This document shows, one piece after another, positions 25,750 to 37,819 of a DNA stretch of 64,000 bases; within the stretch, counting starts at the first letter, position 1; each line of letters starts with the position of its first letter. Made by a program: the position numbers and the translations under genes. Origin of the DNA: Salinimonas chungwhensis DSM 16280 (lineage in GTDB: Bacteria; Pseudomonadota; Gammaproteobacteria; Enterobacterales; Alteromonadaceae); assembly GCF_000378185.1 (NCBI RefSeq), contig NZ_KB899377.1:62001-126000 (forward strand), written 5' to 3'. The notes under the pieces were generated by a model. The model was not told where the DNA came from. It ran no database searches and was given only the letters and a program-made list of their open reading frames with translations.

Positions 25750-26133
25750 GTGCAAAATGACTTGGCCCGAGAGGGTAAAAACCTGGCCAAAAAAGCATTT
25801 GCGGCGCAGCTTCTGGTATCAACGATAATGGCGATGCTCGTCTGGCTGGCAAGTGGTTCACATCAGGCACTTTCGCTGATGATGGGGGCGTTAATAAGTA
25901 TTCTGCCAAATAGTATTTTTGCCGTATTTGCATTTAGATACGCCGGGGCCCGACAAAATCAACAGGTTGCCCGGAGTTTTAGTCAGGGAGCGAAGATCAA
26001 ACTGGCTATAAGTTTTATTTTGTTTGTTATTGCATTTAAAGGGCTAAATGTCGCCCCCCTCGCCTTATTCGGCGGCTTTGCAATAGCAACTGTCAGCTAT
26101 TGGCTGGCTTTGCTTCAGCAGCACAAACAATAA
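25750..26133 (+). CDS. atpI: AtpI, ATP synthase assembly protein I
   Basis: A 127-residue membrane protein with GTG start and about four hydrophobic segments (LLVSTIMAMLVWLA, LMMGALISILPNSIFAVFAF, IKLAISFILFVIAF and LALFGGFAIATVSYWLALL). It is the typical first gene of gammaproteobacterial atp operons. AtpI helps assemble the c-ring and may aid Mg import; it is not part of the finished enzyme. The length and hydrophobic layout match the family, though the sequence is poorly conserved. Confidence 0.88.
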   Translation: MQNDLAREGKNLAKKAFAAQLLVSTIMAMLVWLASGSHQALSLMMGALISILPNSIFAVFAFRYAGARQNQQVARSFSQGAKIKLAISFILFVIAFKGLNVAPLALFGGFAIATVSYWLALLQQHKQ

Positions 26134-26201
26134 AAAAAAGTTGCCGGCCCGATAAGGCCATGAAGCGCTGAACCAATTTTACACTTTCAACTTTGGGTTA
26201 A

Positions 26202-27065
<864 letters not shown>

Positions 27066-27153
27066 AGAAGTAGCGGTAACAGCGGGATAATTGCCTGCTG
27101 TTACCATCAAGTTTAACTTTCAACTTTAAATTTAACTTAAATCGGAGACGTAA

Positions 27154-27375
<222 letters not shown>

Positions 27376-27423
27376 TTTCTTAAACTTACAGTCTATTAGC
27401 GAACATTATGAGGAGGAGCGGTT

Positions 27424-27894
27424 GTGAATATTAACGCCACTCTAATAGGTCAATTAATCGCGTTCATCGTCTTTGTGTGGTTCTGCATGAAGTACGTATG
27501 GCCACCATTGCTGAGCGCGATCGAAGAACGTCAGAAGAAGATTGCCGATGGCCTGGAGGCTTCTGATCGTGCTGAGAAAGACCTTGAACTTGCCCGGGAA
27601 AAAGCCACCGAGCAATTAAAAGAGGCGAAAGCGCAAGCAGCTGAAATTATCGAACAGGCCAAGAAGCGTGGTAATCAACTTGTTGATGAAGAAACGCAAA
27701 AGGGTCAGGCCGAGCGCGAAAAAATTGTCGCTGCCGGTTATGCCGAAATTGAAGCTGAACGCAATCGTGCCAAAGAAGAATTACGCAAACAGGTCGCTGC
27801 TTTGGCAGTGCGCGGTGCTGAGCGCATTCTTCAACGTGAAATCGATGCTCAAGCACAAAACGACATTGTTGAAAAACTTGTCGCTGAGCTTTAA
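27424..27894 (+). CDS. atpF: ATP synthase Fo subunit b
   Basis: A 156-residue protein, the same length as E. coli. The GTG start at 27424 is set by a strong AGGAGG at 27411-27416. One N-terminal membrane segment ([23 protein letters not shown]) is followed by a long charged coiled coil that forms the peripheral stalk dimer and contacts subunit delta. Strong ribosome site and GTG together probably tune the b:c ratio. Confidence 0.95.
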   Translation: MNINATLIGQLIAFIVFVWFCMKYVWPPLLSAIEERQKKIADGLEASDRAEKDLELAREKATEQLKEAKAQAAEIIEQAKKRGNQLVDEETQKGQAEREKIVAAGYAEIEAERNRAKEELRKQVAALAVRGAERILQREIDAQAQNDIVEKLVAEL

Positions 27895-27908
27895 AGAGGA
27901 GATGAGCC

Positions 27909-28442
27909 ATGTCTGAATTGACAACCGTTGCTCGTCCATACGCTAAAGCTGCTTTCGATTTTGCGGTCGAGCACAACGCCGTGCCTAAGTGGCATGAGAT
28001 GTTGAGTTTTGCCGGTCAGGTAGCCAGCAACGATGAAATGCATCAGTACTTAACTGGTGCCGTTGCGGCAGAGACTGTAGCAGAGATGTTTATCAACATC
28101 TGCGGTGAACAACTCGATCAACATGGTCAGAACTTTTTACAGGTTCTGGCAGAAAATGAACGTTTGCTTGCCTTACCTGAAATTAGTGAGATGTTTACTG
28201 CGTTTAAAGCGGAATACGACAAAGAAGTAGAGGTTGACTTAACCTCGGCTACAGAGTTGAACGCGCAGCAACAGACACACATTAAGGCAACATTAGAAGA
28301 ACGTTTGGCACGTAAAGTGAAGCTTAATTGCAATGTGAATCCTGCCCTGATTGCCGGTTTTGTAGTCCAGGCCGGCGATACAGTTATCGACGGCTCAGTG
28401 AAAGCAAAACTGGAACGTCTGGCAGACACGTTGCAAGCATAA
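27909..28442 (+). CDS. atpH: ATP synthase F1 subunit delta
   Basis: A 177-residue protein matching the E. coli length. The N-terminal helical bundle begins [16 protein letters not shown], which binds the top of the alpha3beta3 head, and the C-terminal part ([23 protein letters not shown]) binds subunit b. It lies 14 bp after atpF with an AGGAG ribosome site. Confidence 0.95.
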   Translation: MSELTTVARPYAKAAFDFAVEHNAVPKWHEMLSFAGQVASNDEMHQYLTGAVAAETVAEMFINICGEQLDQHGQNFLQVLAENERLLALPEISEMFTAFKAEYDKEVEVDLTSATELNAQQQTHIKATLEERLARKVKLNCNVNPALIAGFVVQAGDTVIDGSVKAKLERLADTLQA

Positions 28443-28455
28443 CGGGGATAAGAGC

Positions 28456-29997
28456 ATGCAACTTAATTCCACTGAAATTGCAGAACTGATCAAGAAAAGA
28501 ATTGAACAGTTCAATGTAAGCAGTGAAGCACGCAACGAAGGAACAATCGTTGCTGTTACAGACGGTATTATCCGTATCCATGGCCTTGCAGATGTCATGC
28601 AGGGTGAAATGATTGAGCTTCCTGGCGGTCGTTATGCGATTGCACTAAACCTTGAGCGCGACTCAGTTGGTGCAGTTGTAATGGGTCCTTACGCGGACCT
28701 GACAGAAGGCACTAAGGTACAATCATCAGGACGTATCCTTGAAGTACCGGTTGGTAATGGTTTGCTGGGTCGTGTTGTAAACACACTGGGTGAGCCTATC
28801 GATGGCAAAGGTGCTATTGATGCAGCAACTTTTGAACCTGTTGAAAAAATTGCACCTGGCGTTATCGACCGTCAATCAGTCGATCAGCCAGTACAAACAG
28901 GTTATAAGTCTGTTGATTCAATGATCCCAGTTGGTCGTGGTCAGCGGGAACTTATTATCGGTGACCGTCAAACTGGTAAAACGGCGATGGCTGTCGATGC
29001 CATTATTAACCAGAAAGGCACCGGCATTAAGTGTGTCTATGTAGCGATCGGTCAGAAAGCATCGACTATCTCTAACGTAGTACGCAAGCTGCAAGAGCAT
29101 GGTGCGATGGAGCATACCATTGTAGTTGCTGCGTCTGCATCAGAGTCTGCGGCGCTGCAGTACCTTGCACCTTACTCTGGTTGTACTATGGGTGAGTACT
29201 TCCGTGACCGTGGTGAAGACGCGCTTATTGTATATGATGATTTGTCTAAGCAGGCAGTAGCCTATCGTCAAATCTCATTGCTATTAAAGCGTCCACCGGG
29301 CCGAGAAGCTTATCCGGGTGATGTTTTCTATCTACACTCTCGTTTGCTAGAGCGTGCGGCACGTGTTAACGAACACTATGTTGAGCGTCTGACAGATGGT
29401 GAGATTAAAGGCAAAACCGGTTCATTAACCGCGTTACCTATCATTGAAACCCAGGCTGGTGACGTTTCGGCGTTCGTACCAACTAACGTAATCTCAATTA
29501 CCGATGGTCAGATCTTCTTAGAAACTGACTTGTTTAACGCAGGTATTCGTCCTGCTGTTAACGCCGGTGTTTCAGTATCACGTGTTGGTGGTTCTGCGCA
29601 AACAAAGATCATCAAAAAGCTGGGCGGTGGTATTCGTCTTGCCCTTGCACAGTATCGTGAGCTGGCGGCTTTCTCACAGTTTGCTTCTGACCTTGACGAT
29701 GCGACCCGTGAACAATTGGAGCACGGTGAGCGCGTAACAGAGCTGATGAAACAAAAGCAATATACACCATTGTCAATTGCTGACATGGGTGTATCACTGT
29801 TTGCTGTTGAAAAAGGCTTCCTGAAGGGCGTTGAGCTTAACAAGATTCTGGACTTCGAAGCAGCACTGCATTCATATATGAACAGTGAGCACGCTGACCT
29901 GATGAAGACTATCAATGAATCTGGTAACTACAACGACGAGATTGCTACCAAGTTAGATGAAGCTTTGAAGAAATTCAAAGAGACACAAACGTGGTAA
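28456..29997 (+). CDS. atpA: ATP synthase F1 subunit alpha
   Basis: A 513-residue protein, equal to E. coli. It has the P-loop GDRQTGKT (about 169-176), the arginine finger region (VSRVGGSAQ) and an N-terminal beta-barrel. Non-catalytic nucleotide-binding subunit of the F1 head. It starts 13 bp after atpH, within the operon. Confidence 0.97.
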   Translation: MQLNSTEIAELIKKRIEQFNVSSEARNEGTIVAVTDGIIRIHGLADVMQGEMIELPGGRYAIALNLERDSVGAVVMGPYADLTEGTKVQSSGRILEVPVGNGLLGRVVNTLGEPIDGKGAIDAATFEPVEKIAPGVIDRQSVDQPVQTGYKSVDSMIPVGRGQRELIIGDRQTGKTAMAVDAIINQKGTGIKCVYVAIGQKASTISNVVRKLQEHGAMEHTIVVAASASESAALQYLAPYSGCTMGEYFRDRGEDALIVYDDLSKQAVAYRQISLLLKRPPGREAYPGDVFYLHSRLLERAARVNEHYVERLTDGEIKGKTGSLTALPIIETQAGDVSAFVPTNVISITDGQIFLETDLFNAGIRPAVNAGVSVSRVGGSAQTKIIKKLGGGIRLALAQYRELAAFSQFASDLDDATREQLEHGERVTELMKQKQYTPLSIADMGVSLFAVEKGFLKGVELNKILDFEAALHSYMNSEHADLMKTINESGNYNDEIATKLDEALKKFKETQTW

Positions 29998-30050
29998 TCA
30001 CGGGTGCTGACTGTTAAGTCAGCACATTGTTGGGTTAACGGGAGATAGTC

Positions 30051-30911
30051 ATGGCTAGCGGTAAAGAGATAAAAGGTAAGATTGGGAGTATCAAAAATAC
30101 TCAAAAGATTACCAGTGCTATGGAAATGGTTGCTGCGTCTAAAATGAAAAAGGCGCAGGAACGAATGGCTACTGGCCGTCCATATGCACACAACATGCTT
30201 AAAGTGATTGGTCATATCGCAAATGGTAACCTGGAATATCGTCATCCTTACCTTGAGGAGCGCGAGGTAAAACGGGTTGGCTATATTGTGATCTCCACAG
30301 ACCGCGGTCTTTGCGGTGGCTTAAATACTAATGAATTTAAGCGTGTTACCCAGGACGTCAAAAAATGGCGTGATGAAGGGGTCGAGGTGGATTTTGCAGC
30401 CTTGGGCTCTAAGGCATGTGCCTTTTTCAATCGGTTCGGCGGCAATTTGCTTGCAGCGGAATCGGGGCTGGGCGACAAACCATCTGTGAGCGACGTTGTT
30501 GGTGTTGTTCGTGTCATGCTCAGAGCATTTGACGAAGGTAAGCTGGATAAAGTTTATTTAGTGTTTAATGACTTTGTGAACACGATGACACAGACGCCTG
30601 TGGTCAATCAGCTACTGCCTTTGCCAAAGTCAGAAAACGATGAATATAAGCACCGTTGGGATTATATCTACGAGCCTGATCCAAAAGAAATTTTGGAATC
30701 ACTCATGGTTCGCTATGTTGAGTCTCAGGTATATCAGGGCGTTGTTGAAAACGTTGCGTCAGAACAAGCTGCCCGAATGGTAGCAATGAAAGCCGCGACA
30801 GATAATGCCGGCAATCTTATTGACGATCTACAACTGGTATACAACAAAGCACGCCAGGCTGCAATCACACAAGAAATCAGTGAGATTGTTAGCGGCGCCG
30901 CAGCGGTGTAG
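30051..30911 (+). CDS. atpG: ATP synthase F1 subunit gamma
   Basis: A 286-residue rotor-shaft protein. The N-terminal helix [32 protein letters not shown] and the C-terminal helix [35 protein letters not shown] form the asymmetric coiled coil in the head. The central Rossmann-like part includes [11 protein letters not shown]. Preceded by a good ribosome site (GGGAGA) 53 bp after atpA. Confidence 0.96.
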   Translation: MASGKEIKGKIGSIKNTQKITSAMEMVAASKMKKAQERMATGRPYAHNMLKVIGHIANGNLEYRHPYLEEREVKRVGYIVISTDRGLCGGLNTNEFKRVTQDVKKWRDEGVEVDFAALGSKACAFFNRFGGNLLAAESGLGDKPSVSDVVGVVRVMLRAFDEGKLDKVYLVFNDFVNTMTQTPVVNQLLPLPKSENDEYKHRWDYIYEPDPKEILESLMVRYVESQVYQGVVENVASEQAARMVAMKAATDNAGNLIDDLQLVYNKARQAAITQEISEIVSGAAAV

Positions 30912-30935
30912 GCAAAGGTTTATAAGAGATAATGA

Positions 30936-32330
<1,395 letters not shown>

Positions 32331-32395
32331 ATTGATCGGCGGTTTGTAAAGGCCGCCTGATTCGATTACGTTGACTACCGACTTTGGAGGTTTAA

Positions 32396-32812
32396 ATGGC
32401 AGCAATGACAGTTCATCTGGATGTAGTAAGCGCAGAAGAAGAGATATTTTCTGGTCGCGTAGAAACTATACAGGTGACAGGCAGCGAAGGTGAACTGGGT
32501 ATCCACCCGGGTCACGCGCCTCTGATCACTGCAATTAAACCTGGTATGGTGCGTTTGGTAAAACAACACGGTGATGAAGAAGTCATATACGTGGCAGGTG
32601 GTGTACTAGAGGTACAGCCTGGTAACGTAACCGTGCTGGCAGACACGGCTGTTCGTGCAGAAGATTTGGATGAGCAAGCCGCAGAAGAAGCAAAACGTCG
32701 TGCTGAAGAGCACATCGCCAACCCAGGCGCTGATTTCAACTACGCAGAAGCTGCGCAGGAACTGGCCGAGGCCATTGCGCAATTACGCTTACTTAAAAAG
32801 TTGCGAAAGTAA
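32396..32812 (+). CDS. atpC: ATP synthase F1 subunit epsilon
   Basis: A 138-residue protein of the central stalk. An N-terminal beta-sandwich ([24 protein letters not shown], then [19 protein letters not shown]) precedes a C-terminal helical pair (residues about 90-138) that can extend to inhibit ATP hydrolysis. It is the last gene of the operon, followed at once by a terminator. Confidence 0.95.
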   Translation: MAAMTVHLDVVSAEEEIFSGRVETIQVTGSEGELGIHPGHAPLITAIKPGMVRLVKQHGDEEVIYVAGGVLEVQPGNVTVLADTAVRAEDLDEQAAEEAKRRAEEHIANPGADFNYAEAAQELAEAIAQLRLLKKLRK

Positions 32813-32833
32813 GTCAGCAAGTATGATTAGTAG

Positions 32834-32860
32834 AAAAACCCGGCGTCCGCCGGGTTTTTT
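32834..32860 (+). terminator. Rho-independent terminator of the atp operon
   Basis: AAAAACCCGGC-GTCC-GCCGGGTTTTT, an 11-bp perfect stem ending in a run of T. The A-tract on the left allows it to work in both directions. Confidence 0.95.
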
Positions 32861-33037
32861 ATTACCCAAAAATCACTTAATTGTCATAAAAAAAGGTTAG
32901 ATTACCTGGCGCTAGTTTATAGGGCGTACTAAAATATCTCAGCACGCTCAGGCCCAACGGGTAAAGGCTACTTACGGGACACAAGTAGTTCGACGTAAAA
33001 ATCAGGGATTTTCACGTAGTTTGTAGAATATGCCCTT

Positions 33038-33979
33038 ATGAATTTTTCAATACCGCTTCCTCAACCGGCAACCAGTCGGATCTGGATGCCGCCCTTCTGC
33101 TATCTTATTGTTGGATTTGTCATCCAGGCAAGTGTGCAATTTATCTATAGCCGTCCCTCAATCCCTGGTATTGACCATTTGCGTGCCTTACAAGAGCCGT
33201 TAGTACTACTTGTAACCACAGCCCTGCTGTGGACGGGGCTCCGATATGTGCATGGTAGAGCACATCGAGCCTTAGTAAGTTACCTTTTAAGTGTTAGTCA
33301 GCTGTGCAAACTTAACTATTATCGCAGAAAAGCACTCGTACAATTGCGCAACCAGGCAAGCGTTGCCGCGCTAATAGCACTTTGCCTGCTAATCGCTGGT
33401 TTACAGAACCCTCAGCTAGCGCTCTATCCCGATGAGCCTGGATTTAATCTTGTCCTGCTGACTTTTATTATAGTGGCGATAGTTTTTATCGTGCAATCTG
33501 CCACGGTGCCGGGATTTTTGCGCAGCCATTTTTTCAGTGAGAGTGAATTTTCTGCCAGCTCGTTACATGCTGCCTGCCATTTTTACCAAATTCATACCTT
33601 AAGTATTGGTATGATTTGTGCCGCGCTTTTAGCATTTAGCGTCGGTGCTGTTTTCCTGCCACGTTTTACCTTGTTTTTTTTGCTAGCGACTGTTCTTTGT
33701 CTGGTGGTACTGTTTTATCAGTTTATCGGACATTTTAAAGTGTCGGTGCAAATGCAGCGCTATAAAGCTGAGGCTTTAAAAAGCAATAAGCGCAAGCTGC
33801 ACTTTTTAAAACACAGCGCAAGATATCCTGAGCAGGCGTTGCAGGTTGCGATAAATAAGCTGGTAGATCAGCGCAGAATGTTACTGGACTGCAACTGCGA
33901 AGTGCTGAGCCATACCGTCATGAAAATATTGGTCACGACATCTGGTGGTCTGGCGATGGTTTGGTATTGGGCGTTATAA
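33038..33979 (+). CDS. Multi-pass membrane protein of unknown function
   Basis: A 313-residue protein with about six hydrophobic segments (near residues 19-36, 50-66, 110-125, 139-155, 190-210 and 212-232), a basic cytoplasmic stretch (QRYKAEALKSNKRKLHFLKHSARYP) and a final hydrophobic C-terminus. No motif or family is recognised. It is alone between the atp terminator and a convergent DTW gene; their stop codons share the palindrome TTATAA (33974-33979). Confidence 0.65.
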   Translation: MNFSIPLPQPATSRIWMPPFCYLIVGFVIQASVQFIYSRPSIPGIDHLRALQEPLVLLVTTALLWTGLRYVHGRAHRALVSYLLSVSQLCKLNYYRRKALVQLRNQASVAALIALCLLIAGLQNPQLALYPDEPGFNLVLLTFIIVAIVFIVQSATVPGFLRSHFFSESEFSASSLHAACHFYQIHTLSIGMICAALLAFSVGAVFLPRFTLFFLLATVLCLVVLFYQFIGHFKVSVQMQRYKAEALKSNKRKLHFLKHSARYPEQALQVAINKLVDQRRMLLDCNCEVLSHTVMKILVTTSGGLAMVWYWAL

Positions 33980-34555
33980 CCTATTGCGGCGATGCTGTGT
34001 CGGACCCTGCCAGTTGGCCTGCATGGCGTTTTGTAAGCTTAGAAGATTTTTTGTCTGCGCGTTGTAACCCGCTTGCAGCGAGTAGGCAACGGCTTCAAGC
34101 GTAGATAAGCTGTTATCCACCGAGGTATGACGGATCAGATATTCAGATTGCGGCGCGTGGCGAAAATGCCATTGAGGCAGATTCCAAAGCCAGGGAAGCA
34201 TTGAATATAATGCATAGGCCTGACGCCATGAGCCATCCAAAAAAATGAGTGTATTAAACTGGCCAGCAGTAAATGCTGTGCTTTCCAACGGCTGACTATT
34301 GTCACCGGGATAAATCAGCGCTGCCTTCGAGTTTGTCACCGTCTCTGCTATCTTATCAAAATCGCTGGCTGTTTTGCCACTTACCATCGTGCTATTACTG
34401 AGCGTAAGCAAGACCAGTCTTGCAGTATTTTTTGCATGCAGCGTCTCGCGCTCGTGTTGTAAAATAATGATATCAGCCGGCGCTTGTTGTGAATTTACAA
34501 ATTCACACAAACAGGTTGATGTAGGGTAGCTGCAAACGTTGCAATATTGTCGCAT
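33974..34555 (-). CDS. DTW-domain protein, TapT-like tRNA aminocarboxypropyltransferase
   Basis: The ATG at 34555 has GGGAG upstream and is preferred over the GTG at 34573, giving 193 residues. Four cysteines at the N-terminus (QYCNVCSYPTSTCLCEF) probably bind zinc. The DTW region reads FLDGSWRQAYAL, with Ser where the family normally has Thr, and is followed by EYLIRHTSVDNSLSTLEAVAY. The family (TapT/DTWD1-2) transfers a 3-amino-3-carboxypropyl group from SAM to U47 of tRNA. It is divergent from the alkyltransferase-like gene, with 31 bp between the chosen starts. Confidence 0.8.
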   Translation of the reverse strand: MRQYCNVCSYPTSTCLCEFVNSQQAPADIIILQHERETLHAKNTARLVLLTLSNSTMVSGKTASDFDKIAETVTNSKAALIYPGDNSQPLESTAFTAGQFNTLIFLDGSWRQAYALYSMLPWLWNLPQWHFRHAPQSEYLIRHTSVDNSLSTLEAVAYSLQAGYNAQTKNLLSLQNAMQANWQGPTQHRRNRL

Positions 34556-34586
34556 GAGTTTTTCTCCCAACACAAAGCGATTAAGT

Positions 34587-34925
34587 ATGCAGGAAAATCC
34601 ACAGTGGCAGCAAATTTATCGGGTGGCTTCACTTATCCCTGCCGGGCAGGTCGCATCATATGGTCAGGTTGCTGATCTGGCAGGCTTACCCGGGCGGGCG
34701 CGTCTGGTGGCGAAAGTGCTAAAAGCAGCAGATGCTTCACAACACCTTCCCTGGCATCGGATACTGCGTGCCAGCGGACATATCGCCATACAGGGTCAAC
34801 AGGGTGAGCAACAGCGTTTACGTCTGGTCAGTGAGGGTGTGGTGGTGGAAGGTATGCGAGTGAAAATGAGCAAGTATCAATGGCAACCTTCGTTATATTT
34901 AATGCTGCATGAATTGTCTGGCTAA
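34587..34925 (+). CDS. Alkyltransferase-like (ATL) DNA-damage recognition protein
   Basis: From the ATG at 34587 the protein is 112 residues; ATGs at 34539 or 34554 would overlap the divergent gene. It is related to O6-alkylguanine-DNA alkyltransferase, with VASYGQVADLAG and GRARLVAKVL in the DNA-binding HTH. The active-site motif PCHR is replaced by PWHRI, the mark of ATL proteins (YbaZ/Atl1), which bind O6-alkylguanine without repairing it and direct the lesion to nucleotide-excision repair. Confidence 0.85.
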   Translation: MQENPQWQQIYRVASLIPAGQVASYGQVADLAGLPGRARLVAKVLKAADASQHLPWHRILRASGHIAIQGQQGEQQRLRLVSEGVVVEGMRVKMSKYQWQPSLYLMLHELSG

Positions 34926-34981
34926 GTAAGTTGAGCTACTCTGCCTGATGGGAATTTATTCATTGTGAACATGTGTAGTAA

Positions 34982-36157
34982 ATGAATCAGTCAATAACTA
35001 AAACAATCACAATCAACGGTCTTCGTCCGGGTATGGTGGTTATCGAAATTATCGAGCAATCCGGTGCTGTCAAAGTAACGTCCAGTGGCCGGGTTACTTC
35101 CCAGTCCATGGTAGATAGCCTAAAGGCAAAGGGCGTTAAAAAACTTCGTGTCAGCGTTCCGGTTGACCCTCCAGAGTCTGAACCCGCGGCTGCCCCCCAC
35201 ACACATAAGCATGACAAAACGTCCTTCAACACCGAGATAATTACAGCGGAAAAACTGCATCGGCAGGGCAAAACACTCCAGTCGGAACTATTGGAAGCAG
35301 TAGGCAATGGGCTTTCTTTTGATGAACAAATTCCTAGAGAGTTTTCACAAAAGCTTGTTGCTTCTATCAACAGAAATCCTGACGCCTTGCTGTGTTTAAC
35401 AAAAATTAAAGAAAAAGATGATTATCTGCTGGAACATTCGTTAAACGTGGCGATTATACTGGCGCATTTCGCTCGCTATTTGGGAATGAATGACGAAGAG
35501 GTGGTAGCCCTTGCTCACGCAGGTTTTCTTCATGATCTGGGTAAAATTCAGGTGGCGGATGAGATTTTGCACAAGCGGGGAAAACTCACTGATGCAGAAA
35601 TGGATGAAATGAAAAATCATGTGAAGTATGGCATTGACGTATTGGAAGAAGCGAACATGGACGGCCACCTCATTCGAATTGTGAGTGAGCACCATGAACG
35701 TTTAGATGGATTGGGCTATCCACATGGTAAGACTGCCGCTGAGATTTCCCAGCATGGGCGAATGCTTGCCATTGCTGATATGTACGATGCGCTCACAGCA
35801 GACAGATGCTATAAACCCGGTATGACCTCCCAGAAGGCCATAAAAATCTTATTAAGCGAGGCGCCGGAAAAACTTGATAAAAATTTGCTGGAAAATTTTG
35901 TTAAATGCATGGGTATTTTCCCGGTGGGCAGTCTGGTTAAACTTTCCAATAAAAAGCTGGCCATGGTGGTTAAACAAAATGCGTCGCTGGCAAAGCCCGT
36001 TGTCAAAGTATTTTACTCACTGGGTGGCGGTCACTTTCTGGAGCCAAAAGATATCGATTTATCGCAGGATGATCGTGTCAGTATAGAAAGTGCAGCACTC
36101 GCCAGTGATTACGATATCGATTTCAACGCATTTTTCCAACGTTCAGTCACAGTGTAA
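34982..36157 (+). CDS. HD-GYP cyclic-di-GMP phosphodiesterase with N-terminal DUF3391
   Basis: A 391-residue cytoplasmic protein. The first 120 residues match the DUF3391 layout (NGLRPGMVVIEI ... KGVKKLRVSVP). The HD-GYP domain follows: EHSLNVAIILAHFARYLG, the metal-binding AGFLHDLGKIQ (about 181-191), HVKYGIDVLEE, and EHHERLDGLGYPHG (about 236-249) containing the GYP motif, then RMLAIADMYDALTADRCYK. All metal ligands are present, so it is probably an active phosphodiesterase of c-di-GMP affecting motility and biofilm. The cognate signal is unknown. Confidence 0.9.
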   Translation: MNQSITKTITINGLRPGMVVIEIIEQSGAVKVTSSGRVTSQSMVDSLKAKGVKKLRVSVPVDPPESEPAAAPHTHKHDKTSFNTEIITAEKLHRQGKTLQSELLEAVGNGLSFDEQIPREFSQKLVASINRNPDALLCLTKIKEKDDYLLEHSLNVAIILAHFARYLGMNDEEVVALAHAGFLHDLGKIQVADEILHKRGKLTDAEMDEMKNHVKYGIDVLEEANMDGHLIRIVSEHHERLDGLGYPHGKTAAEISQHGRMLAIADMYDALTADRCYKPGMTSQKAIKILLSEAPEKLDKNLLENFVKCMGIFPVGSLVKLSNKKLAMVVKQNASLAKPVVKVFYSLGGGHFLEPKDIDLSQDDRVSIESAALASDYDIDFNAFFQRSVTV

Positions 36158-36183
36158 CTAATCACCTACGCTCATAATGCATC

Positions 36184-36231
36184 AACCCGGATTTAACCGA
36201 GACTAAACCGGGTATCTACACCCATACCCGG
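36184..36231 (+). promoter_or_regulatory. Alternative hairpins after the HD-GYP gene
   Basis: Two mutually exclusive stems share the CCGGGT segment: AACCCGG (36184-36190) with CCGGGT (36208-36213), or CCGGGTAT (36208-36215) with ATACCCGG (36224-36231). No T-run follows. It lies about 97 bp before the next start codon. It could be a weak terminator, an RNA-processing site or a leader switch; the function is not known. Confidence 0.35.
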
Positions 36232-36327
36232 GTCTGTGGTATGGAACAGCTTTTGCACTTACTAAGAAATACAATATGTTACCCTTTTTTTAAGGTAATT
36301 ATTTCACGGTGAAAAAACGAGGAAGTT

Positions 36328-36969
36328 ATGAAAAAAACATTGATCGCCGGCGTAGTCGCTGCCGCAGTAACGTTATCAGGATGTGCAACCAGCCCTTCTA
36401 ATACACAAAAAGGTGCAGCAATTGGTGCTGTTGCCGGCGCTTTACTTGGTAAAGCAACCGGCGATAATGATAAAAGTCGCTACGCCTGGGGTGCGGCGGT
36501 AGGTGCAATAGCCGGTGGTGCTATTGGTAACTATATGGACCGCCAGGAAGAAGCGCTGCGTGAAGAGCTTTCTGACACCGGCGTACAAGTGGAACGCCAG
36601 GGCGATAACCTAAATCTTATAATGCCCGGTGATATTACCTTTGCCACTGACAGCTCTGCGATTAAAGGTCAGTTCAACCCGGTACTAAGGGATGTTGCCA
36701 AGGTTATCAACGAATACGAAAAAACTGTACTGATGATCAAGGGGCACACCGATGATACCGGTGCCGAACAGTATAACCAGGCTTTGTCAGAACGGCGTGC
36801 TCAGTCAGTTAAAAATCTGCTGACTTCATTCAATGTCAACCCACAGCGAATTACCACCGTGGGAATGGGTGAGTTTCAGCCCAAAGTACCTAATACGAGC
36901 GCTGAAAATCGTCAGCAAAATCGCCGCGTAGAGCTACAGATTCAACCATTAACACAAAACAACACGTAA
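36328..36969 (+). CDS. OmpA-family outer-membrane lipoprotein (YiaD-like)
   Basis: A 213-residue lipoprotein: signal peptide MKKTLIAGVVAAAVTLSGC with lipobox LSGC. A glycine-zipper region (KGAAIGAVAGALLGKATG, AWGAAVGAIAGGAIGNYMD) precedes an OmpA C-terminal domain (about 95-205) with the peptidoglycan-binding signature MIKGHTDDTGAEQYNQALSERRAQSVKNLL. It would tether the outer membrane to peptidoglycan, as E. coli YiaD does. AGGA ribosome site; own terminator downstream. Confidence 0.9.
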   Translation: MKKTLIAGVVAAAVTLSGCATSPSNTQKGAAIGAVAGALLGKATGDNDKSRYAWGAAVGAIAGGAIGNYMDRQEEALREELSDTGVQVERQGDNLNLIMPGDITFATDSSAIKGQFNPVLRDVAKVINEYEKTVLMIKGHTDDTGAEQYNQALSERRAQSVKNLLTSFNVNPQRITTVGMGEFQPKVPNTSAENRQQNRRVELQIQPLTQNNT

Positions 36970-36977
36970 GCAGAGTC

Positions 36978-37001
36978 GGGCGGTCTACTACCGCCCTTTT
37001 T
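36978..37001 (+). terminator. Rho-independent terminator
   Basis: GGGCGGT-CTACT-ACCGCCC, a perfect 7-bp stem, followed by five T residues, ends the OmpA-family lipoprotein transcript. Confidence 0.92.
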
Positions 37002-37147
37002 GTTATTTGCATAATGAATACTATTTTGTATGTGCAATCCTATCTTTCGCCTCCAGAAAGAACAATTTGTAAGCGTCCTGATGACGCCAATAAATACCGT
37101 TTAGAAATAGCAGCCATCAAGGCTTTTACTTGATCTTTAACCTCAGG

Positions 37148-37172
37148 TTACACTGTGGTGTAAATCACACCA
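37148..37172. promoter_or_regulatory. Overlapping palindromes upstream of DUF1439 lipoprotein
   Basis: TTACAC-TGTG-GTGTAA (37148-37163) overlaps TGGTGT-AAATC-ACACCA (37156-37172). They lie immediately before the ribosome site of the next gene, so a bound repressor would block it. The regulator is unknown. Confidence 0.4.
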
Positions 37173-37186
37173 AGTGAGTAATGACT

Positions 37187-37744
37187 ATGAGATTTATTGT
37201 TGCCGGATTACTGGCTTTTCTGTTGAGTGGCTGTGCTACGCTTTCACAATTGTCATCCTACACCGTCTCTGATGCCGAGCTTGAGAAGGTATTGAATGAA
37301 CAGGTGAGCAAATTGCAGAAAAAATCATCCCTGGCAGGGATCCCTTTAGTCCTCAATGTCGATGAGATGACTGTAGCTGTCGGGCCAGATGGGAAAGATG
37401 TTGTTCGCCTGGGGACCAAAGCAACGGCGAGTGTGAGTGCTTTTGGTTTTAGTTACCCGGCAAAAATAAGTCTGCAATTACAAGGTACACCTTATTATGA
37501 CAGTGAGAAAAAAGCGATTTTTGTGCGCTCGCTTTCTTTACTCGACAGCACCATCAATGCGGGTGGCTACAAAGGTAATCTGGCCCCAATAAGCAGTGAA
37601 TTTATGCAGCTGATTAACAGTTACCTGAGCACTAACCCGGTTTATGAACTGGATACTACTAACAAAGCCATCAATTTTCTTTCTACCGTACCGCTCCAGC
37701 TTATGGTTGAACAAGGCCGTCTGGTGTTACAACCTAAGTCCTGA
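37187..37744 (+). CDS. DUF1439-type (YceB-like) lipoprotein
   Basis: A lipoprotein of about 185 residues; the ATG at 37187 has AGTGAG 8 bp upstream, and the ATG at 37181 is a close alternative. The signal peptide has the lipobox LLSGC. The mature part is a mixed beta structure with SDAELEKVLNEQVSKLQKKSSLAGIPLVLNVDEMTVAVGPDG and a C-terminal TVPLQLMVEQGRLVLQPKS, typical of the YceB/DUF1439 family of outer-membrane-linked lipid-binding-like proteins. Function not established. Overlapping palindromes lie just upstream. Confidence 0.75.
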   Translation: MRFIVAGLLAFLLSGCATLSQLSSYTVSDAELEKVLNEQVSKLQKKSSLAGIPLVLNVDEMTVAVGPDGKDVVRLGTKATASVSAFGFSYPAKISLQLQGTPYYDSEKKAIFVRSLSLLDSTINAGGYKGNLAPISSEFMQLINSYLSTNPVYELDTTNKAINFLSTVPLQLMVEQGRLVLQPKS

Positions 37745-37819
37745 ATAGGTTGACTGTTAAAAAAAGAGATGTTTATGATTAAATATCAACGCGTTAACTC
37801 ATCGACTTGAACGGTGAGC

